Source: Defluviitaleaceae bacterium
GTDB lineage: Bacteria > Bacillota > Clostridia > Lachnospirales > WRAX01
NCBI GenBank assembly: GCA_009780415.1
Contig: WRAC01000023.1
Span: 1 to 40,223 of the forward strand
DNA length: 40,223 nt
Direction: 5' to 3'
Numbering within the stretch: the first letter of the stretch is position 1; the number at the start of each line of letters is the position of its first letter. A program made the position numbers and the translations under genes. Below, in pieces: positions 26,086 to 33,817 of the stretch. The notes under the pieces were generated by a model, which did not search any database, was not told the origin of the DNA, and worked only from the letters and a program-made list of their open reading frames with translations.

Positions 26086-27426
26086 TTATATCTTTAAAAT
26101 TATTCTGGCAATGTAAAAATAAAAAAGCAGTGCTGAGGCATCGGCGATTGTTGTTATAAGCGGGGCAGCCATTACAGTGGGGTCGATTTTAATTTTCTTC
26201 GCCAGTATCGGCAATAAACAGCCAACGGATTTGGCTATAATTACGGTAACAATTAGGGTAACGGATATAGTAAACGATACCCAAAAATCCCTTCCGTTCA
26301 TTAAGAATACGCGTGCAAAATTTACCAGTGCCAGAGCGCACCCGCACAATGTCCCAACCCGTATCTCTCTCCAGAGGACACGAATCACATCACGCGCGTG
26401 TATTTCGCCAACCGCCATACCGCGGATAATAAGCGCCGATGTCTGTGCGCCCGCGTTGCCCGCCGTGTCCATAATCATAGGGACCATTACCGCAAGGAGA
26501 TACACGCTGCTTATAATCTCCTCGGCGCTTTCGAGAATAGCGCCCGTTATTGCAGCGGATAACATAAGAAGCAAAAGCCATGTAAAACGGTTTTTGGCAA
26601 GTTTCACAACGCTGGTTTTTAAATACGGATCCTCCGACGGGGTAAGAGCCGCCATCTTTTCAAAGTCTTCCGTGGTCTCTTCCTCTATGACCTGCACGAT
26701 ATCGTCAACCGTAACGATACCCACAAGGCGCCCTTCTTTATCGACAATGGGCAGCGAAAGCAGGCCGTAGCGCTTGAACAGGTCGGCTATAACCTCTTGG
26801 TCGTCGGTAGTATGGGCAAAAACCATGTTTGTGTCCATTATATCGCCGATGGTGTCCTCCGGGTCGGACAAAAGCAGCGTTTTTACGGAAACCACGCCCA
26901 CAAGCAGCCTATCGCGCCGCATCACGTAACAGGTATAAATAGTCTCCTTGTCAACGCCGATATTACGGATTATCTCAAAAGCCCTGCCTACGGTATTATA
27001 TTCCTTCAACCCCACAAACTCCGTCGTCATAATCGTTCCGGCGGAATCCTCGGGGTATTGCAGGAGTTGGTTGATGGTTTTACGGGTATCCACGCTGACG
27101 CTTTGAAGCACGCGCTTCACGACGTTTGCGGGCATTTCCCCGATAAAGTCAACGGCGTCGTCAACAAATAGATCTTCAACAATTTTATTAACTTCAATGT
27201 CCGTCAAAGCTTCAACGATAATTTGCTGGTTTTCGGGCTCGATATATGAAAAAACATCTGCCGCCATGCTTTTAGGCAAAAGCCTGAACATCTGCACAAC
27301 CTTTTCCCTGCTGAGATGTTCAAAAACATCGGCTATATCCACCGTGTTAGTATCCATCAAAAGCTGGTACAGATTTCTGTGGTTTACCGGCTGCTCGTTC
27401 ATAAGCTCAAAAATTTTTTCAATCAT
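26086..27426 (-). CDS. mgtE: Magnesium transporter MgtE
   Basis: The 446-residue length fits the family. Domains in order: MgtE N domain (about 15-125, helical superfamily), with YPEDSAGTIMTTEFVGL at the join; a CBS-domain pair (about 130-250) containing VGVVSVKTLLLSDPEDTIGDIM and LPIVDKEGRLVGIVTVDDIV; a plug helix (EETTEDFEKMAAL); and five membrane helices with the pore-region motif GNAGAQTSALIIRGMA. MgtE is a Mg2+-gated channel whose N and CBS domains bind Mg2+ and close the pore when the cytosolic concentration is high. A promoter at 27529-27557 gives a leader of about 95 nt, but I do not see the M-box riboswitch consensus. Confidence 0.95.
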   Translation of the reverse strand: MIEKIFELMNEQPVNHRNLYQLLMDTNTVDIADVFEHLSREKVVQMFRLLPKSMAADVFSYIEPENQQIIVEALTDIEVNKIVEDLFVDDAVDFIGEMPANVVKRVLQSVSVDTRKTINQLLQYPEDSAGTIMTTEFVGLKEYNTVGRAFEIIRNIGVDKETIYTCYVMRRDRLLVGVVSVKTLLLSDPEDTIGDIMDTNMVFAHTTDDQEVIADLFKRYGLLSLPIVDKEGRLVGIVTVDDIVQVIEEETTEDFEKMAALTPSEDPYLKTSVVKLAKNRFTWLLLLMLSAAITGAILESAEEIISSVYLLAVMVPMIMDTAGNAGAQTSALIIRGMAVGEIHARDVIRVLWREIRVGTLCGCALALVNFARVFLMNGRDFWVSFTISVTLIVTVIIAKSVGCLLPILAKKIKIDPTVMAAPLITTIADASALLFYFYIARIILKI

Positions 27427-27528
27427 GGCTTTACCCCATTTCTATTTGTTCTATAGTCCATCCTCCATAAAACATAATGTAAAAAGACCCATAGTCAGCA
27501 TTAACTGTACTTGAGCCTGTACAATCTA

Positions 27529-27557
27529 TTTATACCACGTTAAGCCTTGTTTGTCAA
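27529..27557 (-). promoter_or_regulatory. Promoter of mgtE (minus strand)
   Basis: On the minus strand, TTGACA (27557-27552), a 17-bp spacer and TATAAA (27534-27529) form a near-consensus promoter. The implied leader is about 95 nt and includes a small TGTAC/GTACA hairpin near 27506-27524. Confidence 0.75.
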
Positions 27558-27565
27558 ATATTTTA

Positions 27566-27595
27566 TTGGCAATTCCAACGCGTTTATGTTATAAT
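27566..27595 (+). promoter_or_regulatory. Promoter of the 5'-nucleotidase gene
   Basis: TTGGCA (27566-27571), an 18-bp spacer and a perfect TATAAT (27590-27595) lie 48 bp before ATG 27644. Its -35 box is only 8 bp from the -35 box of the divergent mgtE promoter. Confidence 0.75.
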
Positions 27596-27631
27596 GTTTT
27601 CAGCCTTTTGAATAAGTAAAAGGTAAAACAT

Positions 27632-27643
27632 AGGAGGATGAAA
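27632..27643 (+). promoter_or_regulatory. Ribosome binding site that decides the 5'-nucleotidase start
   Basis: AGGAGG at 27632-27637 abuts the ATG at 27638 but is six bases from the in-frame ATG at 27644. The second is therefore the likely start. Confidence 0.75.
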
Positions 27644-29419
27644 ATGAAGAAATTCAAGGCACTGGCAGTTGTAACGCTTGTTGCGGTTCTCGCGCTGTTC
27701 GTCGCGCGTCCCGATGTAGCTTTCGCCTCGGGAGAAACCACGGTAACAATTTACCACACAAACGACACTCACGGCAGATTTGTAGGCGGCGGCAGCATCA
27801 TGGGCATCGACATGATCGCGGCCATCAAAGCCGATACGCCTAACGCGCTTTTGGTTGACGCAGGCGACACCCTGCACGGCCTGCCCTTTGTTACGCTTAA
27901 CAGGGGCCTGGATGCCGTAACGCTTATGAATATGGCGGGTTATGACGTATTTACCCCCGGAAACCACGACTTCAACTACGGCTACGAACGCCTACTTGAA
28001 CTTGAGGCCGAAGCCGCGTTTGGGTTCGTGTCCACCACTATAACAAAGGACGGGGCGCATTTATTCAATTCGACCCTTATAGTTGATGTAGACGGCGTGA
28101 GCATAGGTTTCATCGGCGTCACCACGCCCGAAACCTATTACAAAACCAGCCCCACGGGCATCGTCGGCCTTACCTTTGCAATCGACACCGATATGGTAGC
28201 CGCCGCCGTAACATCGCTTCAGGGAGCCGGCGCCGACCTCATCGTCGCCCTTGCCCACCTTGGTATTGACGAAACCAGCGAATACACCAGCATATGGCTC
28301 GCCGAAACGGTTCCGGGCATCGACCTCATCATCGACGGGCACAGCCACTCGCTCTTCGAGGAAGGCTTTACAGTGGGCGGCACGCTCATTGTCAGCGCGG
28401 GAGAGTATGAAAACCACTTAGGCGCAGTCACCGTCGTATTTGGCGAGGACAACAGCGTTATCTCCATCGAAGCCGCCGTCATCAGCGCCGCCGAAGCTCA
28501 AGAAGCCTTTGAGCCGCATCCGGAGCTAACCGCTCTGATCGAAGAAATCCGAGCCGCCCAGAACCTTGTCCTGGACGTCGCCATCACCGATATTACATAC
28601 AGCCTCAGCTCCGCGCGCGAGCCGGGCGTCCGCACGCAGGAAATGGGCCTTGGCAACCTTGTGACCGACGCTATGCTTGCCGCCACCGGCGCTGACATCG
28701 CACTCACCAACGGCGGCGGTCTGCGCGCCGACCTTGAGGAAGGCACCGTCACAATCGGCAACGTTATCGCCGTCCTGCCCTTCGGCAACTATGCCGTAAC
28801 AAAGTTCGTAACCCCCGCCGAGTTGAAGCTTCTCCTTGAAAACGGCGTAAAAGGCGCCCCCGCCGCCGCCGCGGAATTCCCGCAAATCGGCGGTTTCAGC
28901 TTTACATACACCGTTGACCACGAGCCGGGCGACCGCGTTTTGAGCATCGCAATCGGCGGAGTGGCCGTCGATATGGCGGACGATGCAACTCAATACCTCC
29001 TCGTAACCAATGACTTTATGGCCGCCGGCGGCGATGGATACACCGTTTTCAAAGCTATCCCCACCGAAAACGAGTTCCCCGCGCTGGAAGAGATACTGCG
29101 CGATTTCCTGCTTAGCGGCGACGCCGGGGATTACTCCGAAACCGAGGGCAGAATTACGGTAACCGACGCAACCTCCGGTACTCCCCTCGCTCCCGTCACT
29201 TCCGGCACGCCCGTAGCCGCTGCTGAAGGCCAAACCGGCGTAGTTGCCAATACACCGGCGGTTTACGTACGCACCGGCCCGCATCCCACCTACGATATCG
29301 TAACCGCCATCACCAGGGGTACGGTTGTAGCGGTGCATGACCTTCAGCGCCAGTGGTACCAGGTAACCGTAGGCGAGGTTGAGGGTTGGGTTTACATGGA
29401 ATACATTGAATTAAACTAA
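27644..29419 (+). CDS. Secreted 5'-nucleotidase/UshA-family phosphoesterase with SH3 domain
   Basis: The 591-residue protein has a signal peptide cut near AFA-S (28/29). The metallophosphoesterase domain shows HTNDTHG (38-44), DAGDTLHG (72-79), GNHDFNYG (106-113), ALAHLG and DGHSH; the C-terminal substrate-binding domain (about 315-495) shows NLVTDAML, LTNGGGLRADL and TNDFMAAGGDGY. A Thr/Pro-rich linker leads to a bacterial SH3 domain (about 532-591; VYVRTGPHPTYD, then GWVYMEYIELN), which may bind cell wall. Such enzymes hydrolyse nucleotides or UDP-sugars outside the cell to recover phosphate and nucleosides. No membrane or sortase anchor is present. The gene has its own promoter and a strong terminator, so it is probably monocistronic. 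Confidence 0.92.
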   Translation: MKKFKALAVVTLVAVLALFVARPDVAFASGETTVTIYHTNDTHGRFVGGGSIMGIDMIAAIKADTPNALLVDAGDTLHGLPFVTLNRGLDAVTLMNMAGYDVFTPGNHDFNYGYERLLELEAEAAFGFVSTTITKDGAHLFNSTLIVDVDGVSIGFIGVTTPETYYKTSPTGIVGLTFAIDTDMVAAAVTSLQGAGADLIVALAHLGIDETSEYTSIWLAETVPGIDLIIDGHSHSLFEEGFTVGGTLIVSAGEYENHLGAVTVVFGEDNSVISIEAAVISAAEAQEAFEPHPELTALIEEIRAAQNLVLDVAITDITYSLSSAREPGVRTQEMGLGNLVTDAMLAATGADIALTNGGGLRADLEEGTVTIGNVIAVLPFGNYAVTKFVTPAELKLLLENGVKGAPAAAAEFPQIGGFSFTYTVDHEPGDRVLSIAIGGVAVDMADDATQYLLVTNDFMAAGGDGYTVFKAIPTENEFPALEEILRDFLLSGDAGDYSETEGRITVTDATSGTPLAPVTSGTPVAAAEGQTGVVANTPAVYVRTGPHPTYDIVTAITRGTVVAVHDLQRQWYQVTVGEVEGWVYMEYIELN

Positions 29420-29435
29420 GGCTTTGAGGTATAAT
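29406..29435 (+). promoter_or_regulatory. Possible promoter of the zincin gene
   Basis: TTGAAT (29406-29411), an 18-bp spacer and a perfect TATAAT (29430-29435) overlap the end of the nucleotidase gene. The predicted transcription start falls at the foot of the following GC hairpin. Confidence 0.45.
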
Positions 29436-29441
29436 GTATTA

Positions 29442-29475
29442 TGGGCGGGGTCAATTTCCCCGCCCAATTTTCTTT
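29442..29475 (+). terminator. Strong terminator after the 5'-nucleotidase gene
   Basis: TGGGCGGGG pairs perfectly with CCCCGCCCA around the 7-nt loop TCAATTT, followed by ATTTTCTTT. It is the most stable-looking hairpin with a T-tract in the window. Confidence 0.85.
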
Positions 29476-29485
29476 GGAGTAATCT

Positions 29486-29872
29486 ATGATCTCATTTGAC
29501 GAAATCGGCGATATGCTTGAAGAGATAGCGTGCTCGCTGCCTCCGGAGTTTTACAAAGACCTGAACGGCGGAGTTAATCTGCTGCCCGACATTAAAATGC
29601 ATCCCGAAAGCGTCAGGCCCGGCGATTTGTTTATCATGGGCCAATACCATTATGAACCGCGCGGCTTGGGCCGTTACATCACCATCTTCTACGGTTCTTT
29701 CATTCAGGTTTTCGGGCATTACGGCCCAAGAAAGCAAAAAGAAGAGCTGCGTAAAATCCTTGTGCATGAGTTCACCCATCATCTTGAATCTTTGGGCGGC
29801 GAACGCCATCTTGAATATAGGGACGAAATTGAAATGGAGAAATATAAAAGGAGACGTGGAAGAAAGGATTAA
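29486..29872 (+). CDS. Small zincin-like metallopeptidase family protein
   Basis: A 128-residue protein of the family with an HExxHH-type zinc motif: LVHEFTHHLESLGG at about residues 92-105, preceded by ITIFYGSFIQVFG. This matches the compact bacterial zincin family (Zincin_1/metallopeptidase family) in length and motif order: an N-terminal helix with MISFDEIGDMLEEIA, a beta-hairpin, then the zinc helix and an acidic/basic tail (RDEIEMEKYKRRRGRK). No signal peptide is seen, so it is cytosolic. Substrates of the family are not known to me. The ribosome binding site TTGGAG lies 6 bases before ATG 29486. A promoter-like element at 29406 could drive it independently. Confidence 0.85.
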   Translation: MISFDEIGDMLEEIACSLPPEFYKDLNGGVNLLPDIKMHPESVRPGDLFIMGQYHYEPRGLGRYITIFYGSFIQVFGHYGPRKQKEELRKILVHEFTHHLESLGGERHLEYRDEIEMEKYKRRRGRKD

Positions 29873-29947
29873 TATCGACGTTCGTGAAATCACATTGATG
29901 ACGCCAATTATAAATGTTGCTGGCAGAGAATTTTATCCACCCTTCAA

Positions 29948-30010
29948 GGAGCTTCGCCCCTTGTCCCCTCGTTTAGATGTTTAAACGAATGGGTCAAGGG
30001 GCGAAGCTCC
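29948..30010. repeat. 63-bp palindromic element
   Basis: GGAGCTTCGCCCCTTG (29948-29963) is repeated exactly inverted at 29995-30010. Inside the 31-nt centre, TCGTTTA (29969-29975) pairs with TAAACGA (29982-29988). There is no T-tract. It lies in the 207-bp space between the zincin and chemoreceptor gene ends, which holds no other recognisable feature. Confidence 0.75.
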
Positions 30011-30079
30011 TGTCCGCTTGTTCTTTGCGCGGACTGTGAAGGGTTTGGGGGCGTTGTGTGCCCTGAGGTCTTATCTTTA

Positions 30080-32338
30080 CTATTTCAAATTAAACACCTT
30101 AACCATATTACGCAGCATCTCCGACTGGCTGGACAGTTCCTCGGCTGCCGACGCGCTTTCCTCGGAGGTGGCGGAGTTTGATTGGACAACCTGCGCTATC
30201 TGGCTCACGCCGTCGTTTATCTGGGATATGGCGATGGCCTGGTCGTTCGAGGCTTCGGAAATATTAACTATGATGTTCGATACCTCGGACACGGCGTTAA
30301 CGATTTTCTCAAGGGCCTCGTCGGTTTTTTCCGCTATGCCGGTGCCCTCTTTAACCCGATGGATGCTGGCTTCGATAAGCTCCGTGGTGTTATTCGCGGC
30401 CTCTTGGCTCTTAACAGCAAGGCTCCTTACCTCGTCCGCGACAACCGAGAACCCCGCGCCGTGTACGCCCGCGTGCGCGGCTTCGATGGAAGCGTTAAGC
30501 GCCAGCAGGTTTGTTTGGAATGAGATGTCCTTTATGATGCTGATGATCTTCGAGATATTAGCCGACGCGTCGTTGATGGCTTTCATAGATCCCAGCATGT
30601 CCTTCATCTGATTGTTGCCTTCGATGGCGAAATTCTTCAGCTCGTCTGAAAGCATCGCCGCGCGGTTGGAGTTTTCGGCGTTCAACTGTGTTTTTTCGTT
30701 AACGCTGATAGCCGTCGCATTCAGTTCCTCGATGGCCGATGCCTGCTCCGTTGCGCCCTGGGCCAGCGTCATGCTGGATTCAGAAATCTGGCGCGCGCCT
30801 GTGGTAACCTGATCCGTGGCGTTGGTAATTTCAGAGATAACGCCGTTGAACTTTTCGATGATATTGTTAATCGCGTTTTTAATTTCAATGAAATCGCCGT
30901 GGTAATCGCGCGTGATCGACTGGTCAAGGTCGTTGTCCGCAAGCTTGTTCAATACAAGGCTGATTTCCTTGATATAGCTGGAGACATCGTTTACCATGCC
31001 GTTTACGGCGTTCTTTATATCGTTGAACTCGCCTTTGTAACTGCCGACCATCTTTTCGTGGAAATTACCCTTGGATAATTTATCTAGCACGTCCATCATT
31101 TCGTTCAGCGGAACACTGTAGTTCTCAAGCACATTATTAAGGCCGGCCATCAATTCAACCCAGTCGCCCGTGTATTTCCTGGTATCTATGCGCGTAGATG
31201 TCCTGCCCTCGCCGACGCTCTTGATAATGCCGGAAATCTCGCCGCTTACGCCTAAGATGCCCGAACGCACGGCCTCAAGAACCTCGTTAAGAACGGCTTT
31301 CTTGCCCGGCAGCTTATTCATCTGTATCTTGAAGTCGCCGCTGCTCAGGTCTTTAACCTTGTTGGCGAACATTATCGATTCGGAAACATACGCGGTGATC
31401 ATTTGGTTTATTCCGCCGGACAGCTCGCGGTAAGAACCCTGATACTTACTTTCGTCTACTCTGAAGTCAATGTCGCCGGCGTTGTGCTTATCGCTCATTT
31501 CCTCCAGGTCAACGACAAGCGACTTCATGACGTTTATGACAGTAAAGAAATTCGTTACGAGTATGCCGATTTCATCCTTCGTCTCGGGAACGCTGTTTAT
31601 GTTAAGGTTACCGGCGGCGACATCGTGCGCTATGTTAACAAGCTGCCCGACGGGTTTGGTGATGCTCTTGGCCGTAATGACGGCCACAACAACGGAAACC
31701 AGCGCGGCGGCAACGCTTATGATAATCAGTATCAGGGTTGACCTCTCGGCGTTTTGGCTTTCCGCATCCGACATGGTATCGGAATACGTTCTTAAATCGC
31801 CATATTTGGTTTCCATTAACTCAATAAGCTCGCCCATTATGCTGACGCCGGATGCCATTAACTGAGTGGCTTTATAAGCATCGCCGGCCAAAGCGTCATT
31901 ATACATGGGGTAGCTTACGGTGGAAACGTAAGAATCAAGAAATCCTATGATCTTATTGACATCGGCGATGTATGCCCTTGTATACGCCTGATCCATGCGC
32001 GGGTCCGCTTCCATACTTCTGCTGACTTCGTTGAAAAAATGCTTCGCTGTGGCGACGTGGTCGTCAAATTCACTTTTCGAATTATTCAACGCTGCGGTAT
32101 CCCCGGCGTACGCAACGAAAGAAACCGTTAAGCGGCGTACGGAGGCGACGCTTAATCGGGCTTGGAGCAAGTTTTCAAGTCTTGCGTTTGGAAATTCGAG
32201 GATGTAGGAGTAATTCGCGTCCATAGTAGAAGCTGTGGTAATCCCGACTACGGCGATTGTTACAGACAGCGCAATAGCCAATCCGAAGCCGATGATGAAC
32301 TTAACCCCTATCTTTAAATTACCGAACCATTTACCCAC
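30080..32338 (-). CDS. Methyl-accepting chemotaxis protein with tandem HAMP-like region
   Basis: GTG 32338 is preceded by AAGGAG at 8 bases; an ATG nearer the binding site is in another frame. The 752-residue receptor has a first membrane helix (about 10-32), a four-helix-bundle sensor domain outside (about 33-190), a second helix (about 200-222) and a HAMP domain (about 223-275). A long segment (about 276-490) follows with repeated units such as GSYRELSGGINQMI, GDWVELMAGLNNVL and GEFNDIKNAVNGMV, read here as tandem HAMP-like modules. The signalling hairpin (about 500-752) has its tip at DISFQTNLLALNASIEAAHAG. No CheB/CheR-tethering pentapeptide ends the protein. No other chemotaxis gene is nearby, so it is an orphan receptor whose ligand is unknown. 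Confidence 0.93.
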   Translation of the reverse strand: MGKWFGNLKIGVKFIIGFGLAIALSVTIAVVGITTASTMDANYSYILEFPNARLENLLQARLSVASVRRLTVSFVAYAGDTAALNNSKSEFDDHVATAKHFFNEVSRSMEADPRMDQAYTRAYIADVNKIIGFLDSYVSTVSYPMYNDALAGDAYKATQLMASGVSIMGELIELMETKYGDLRTYSDTMSDAESQNAERSTLILIIISVAAALVSVVVAVITAKSITKPVGQLVNIAHDVAAGNLNINSVPETKDEIGILVTNFFTVINVMKSLVVDLEEMSDKHNAGDIDFRVDESKYQGSYRELSGGINQMITAYVSESIMFANKVKDLSSGDFKIQMNKLPGKKAVLNEVLEAVRSGILGVSGEISGIIKSVGEGRTSTRIDTRKYTGDWVELMAGLNNVLENYSVPLNEMMDVLDKLSKGNFHEKMVGSYKGEFNDIKNAVNGMVNDVSSYIKEISLVLNKLADNDLDQSITRDYHGDFIEIKNAINNIIEKFNGVISEITNATDQVTTGARQISESSMTLAQGATEQASAIEELNATAISVNEKTQLNAENSNRAAMLSDELKNFAIEGNNQMKDMLGSMKAINDASANISKIISIIKDISFQTNLLALNASIEAAHAGVHGAGFSVVADEVRSLAVKSQEAANNTTELIEASIHRVKEGTGIAEKTDEALEKIVNAVSEVSNIIVNISEASNDQAIAISQINDGVSQIAQVVQSNSATSEESASAAEELSSQSEMLRNMVKVFNLK

Positions 32339-32377
32339 TTTTCCATCTCCTTAAAAATTTATTCTGAAGATTTCATG

Positions 32378-32419
32378 CTTTAAAAATAAAAAGGGGCACC
32401 CAAGTTAAAGGAACCCCTT
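32378..32419 (-). terminator. Terminator after rpsT
   Basis: On the minus strand AAGGGG (32419-32414) pairs with CCCCTT (32396-32391), with extra inner GG/CC pairing, and is followed by TTTTTATTTTTA. It separates rpsT from the chemoreceptor gene. Confidence 0.75.
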
Positions 32420-32428
32420 CCCGTTTAC

Positions 32429-32692
32429 TTATTGGGCGGTTTTATTCATCATCTTAGCCAGCCGGGATTTCCTTCTCGCGGCCGTATTTTTATGGAGAAC
32501 CCCTTTTGTCTTAGCCTTGTCAATGAGAGACGCGGCGTTGATGAACGCAGCCTGCGCCTGCGGCCCGCCGCCCTCAATCGCGGCTACGGCCTTTTTAACG
32601 GCGGTCTTGGTCCGGGATTTAATCATCTTATTTCGCATTGTTTTCTTGCCGGTAATCAGAATACGCTTTTTTGCGGACTTCGTATTTGCCAA
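32429..32692 (-). CDS. rpsT: 30S ribosomal protein S20
   Basis: The TTG start at 32692 gives an 87-residue protein beginning MANTKSAKKRI, the hallmark start of bS20 (MANIKSAKKR). The upstream GTG at 32701 directly abuts the binding site and would add three residues. The protein is Lys/Arg-rich with the expected three-helix bundle, ending HKNTAARRKSRLAKMMNK. bS20 binds 16S rRNA early in small-subunit assembly. It is divergent from gpr, the usual arrangement in Bacillota, and has a near-consensus promoter. A TTG start on rpsT is known to allow translational autoregulation in Escherichia coli; whether this applies here is inference. Confidence 0.95.
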   Translation of the reverse strand: MANTKSAKKRILITGKKTMRNKMIKSRTKTAVKKAVAAIEGGGPQAQAAFINAASLIDKAKTKGVLHKNTAARRKSRLAKMMNKTAQ

Positions 32693-32706
32693 TTTGTTCA
32701 CCTCCC
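32693..32706 (-). promoter_or_regulatory. Ribosome binding site that decides the rpsT start
   Basis: On the minus strand GGGAGG (32706-32701) is 8 bases from TTG 32692 and overlaps the alternative GTG at 32701. Spacing and bS20 homology both favour TTG. Confidence 0.8.
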
Positions 32707-32721
32707 ATTACAGCAAAATCT

Positions 32722-32750
32722 ATTATATCCGACAAACAAGGTAAAGTCAA
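32722..32750 (-). promoter_or_regulatory. Promoter of rpsT
   Basis: On the minus strand TTGACT (32750-32745), a 17-bp spacer and a perfect TATAAT (32727-32722) precede the rpsT binding site by about 16 bp. Confidence 0.8.
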
Positions 32751-32807
32751 CGTATAATCGTAAAAATTTTTGAAAAAATAAAGACATAATGAATATCGGA
32801 GGTTACT

Positions 32808-33815
32808 ATGTCGGAAACTGAAGCGCATATACCGCTTTTTTACACGGATCTTGCAATGGAGGCAGCTGAAAATCTTGGCACGGGCGGGGAGGGTATACCG
32901 GGCGTCCGCATGGAATTGGAAGATTGCCAAATTGACGGCGGCACGGTAAAAATAACCAGGGTTTTTATTGAGGATGAAAACGGCGCGAAAGCGCTGGGTA
33001 AACCCGTTGGCACATACGTAACGGCCGAAAGCGCGTCAATGAAACAAAATGACATCCATGCCCACGAAGGCATCATTAAAGTGCTGGTTGACCTGCTGGC
33101 CGGCCTTGAGCCGTTGAAAAACGCCAAATCCATTTTAATAGTGGGCCTCGGCAACCGCTATATTACGCCGGACGCGCTGGGGCCGCGTGTTGTTTCGAAA
33201 GCTTTGGTAACGCGCTATTTTGAAGGGGAGCCGGCGGAAGACCTTAAATCGGGGAAGCTGCGTTACGTCTGCGCCGTTGCGCCGGGCGTGCTTGGCACAA
33301 CGGGCATCGAAACCGGTGAAATTATCAAGGGTATTACCCAGCATGTAAAACCTGATGTGGTAATAGCGGTTGACGCGCTGGCTGCAAGAAGCGCGGCGCG
33401 GGTTAACACAACCGTCCAGTTTACCGACACTGGGCTGAGCCCCGGCTCGGGCATGGGTACGGGACGCACCGCCCTGAACGTTGAAACGCTGGGCGTTCCC
33501 GTCATAGCCATCGGTGTGCCGACGGTGGTGGACGCGGCGACCTTGGTCAATGATACCTTGGATTTAATGCTGGATGATATGATAGCCGCAACCGATGAGG
33601 GCAGCGATTTTTACAACACTTTAAAAGACCTGGGAGACACGGAAAAATACGGCTTGATCAAACGCATACTGGACCCCTATGTAGGCGCGATGTTCGTAAC
33701 GCCTAAGGATGTGGATACCGTTATCGACAGGCTGTCCAACATTATCGCGAACGCATTGAATATAGCCCTGCATCCGGGGATCGGCAAGGAAGATATTAAC
33801 AGGTATATGTATTAG
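32808..33815 (+). CDS. gpr: Germination protease GPR
   Basis: The 335-residue protein is the A25-family endopeptidase that degrades small acid-soluble spore proteins at germination. Conserved points: YTDLAMEA near residue 12 (the region of propeptide cleavage), VGLGNRYITPDALGP with Asp122, and VIAVDALAARSAARVNTTVQ with Asp189, the two Asp residues matching those proposed as catalytic in the Bacillus enzyme. SPGSGMGTGR and the C-terminal HPGIGKEDINRYMY also fit. The ribosome binding site is CGGAGG before ATG 32808. In spore formers the gene is made in the forespore under sigma F or G; a CATAATG element at 32786-32792 could be part of such a promoter but has no clear partner box. Its presence shows that the host forms endospores or descends from one that did. 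Confidence 0.95.
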   Translation: MSETEAHIPLFYTDLAMEAAENLGTGGEGIPGVRMELEDCQIDGGTVKITRVFIEDENGAKALGKPVGTYVTAESASMKQNDIHAHEGIIKVLVDLLAGLEPLKNAKSILIVGLGNRYITPDALGPRVVSKALVTRYFEGEPAEDLKSGKLRYVCAVAPGVLGTTGIETGEIIKGITQHVKPDVVIAVDALAARSAARVNTTVQFTDTGLSPGSGMGTGRTALNVETLGVPVIAIGVPTVVDAATLVNDTLDLMLDDMIAATDEGSDFYNTLKDLGDTEKYGLIKRILDPYVGAMFVTPKDVDTVIDRLSNIIANALNIALHPGIGKEDINRYMY

Positions 33816-33817
33816 TT

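Noticed and set aside
27427-27528. M-box magnesium riboswitch upstream of mgtE
   Set aside because: The leader is shorter than an M-box and I could not find its conserved blocks.
30080-32338. ATG at 32351-32349 as start of the chemoreceptor
   Set aside because: It is out of frame with the receptor and abuts the binding site; GTG 32338 has proper spacing and the correct frame.
32786-32792. CATAATG as a sigma-G -10 box for gpr
   Set aside because: The box is close to consensus, but no acceptable -35 element is found about 18 bp upstream, so a forespore promoter is not claimed.
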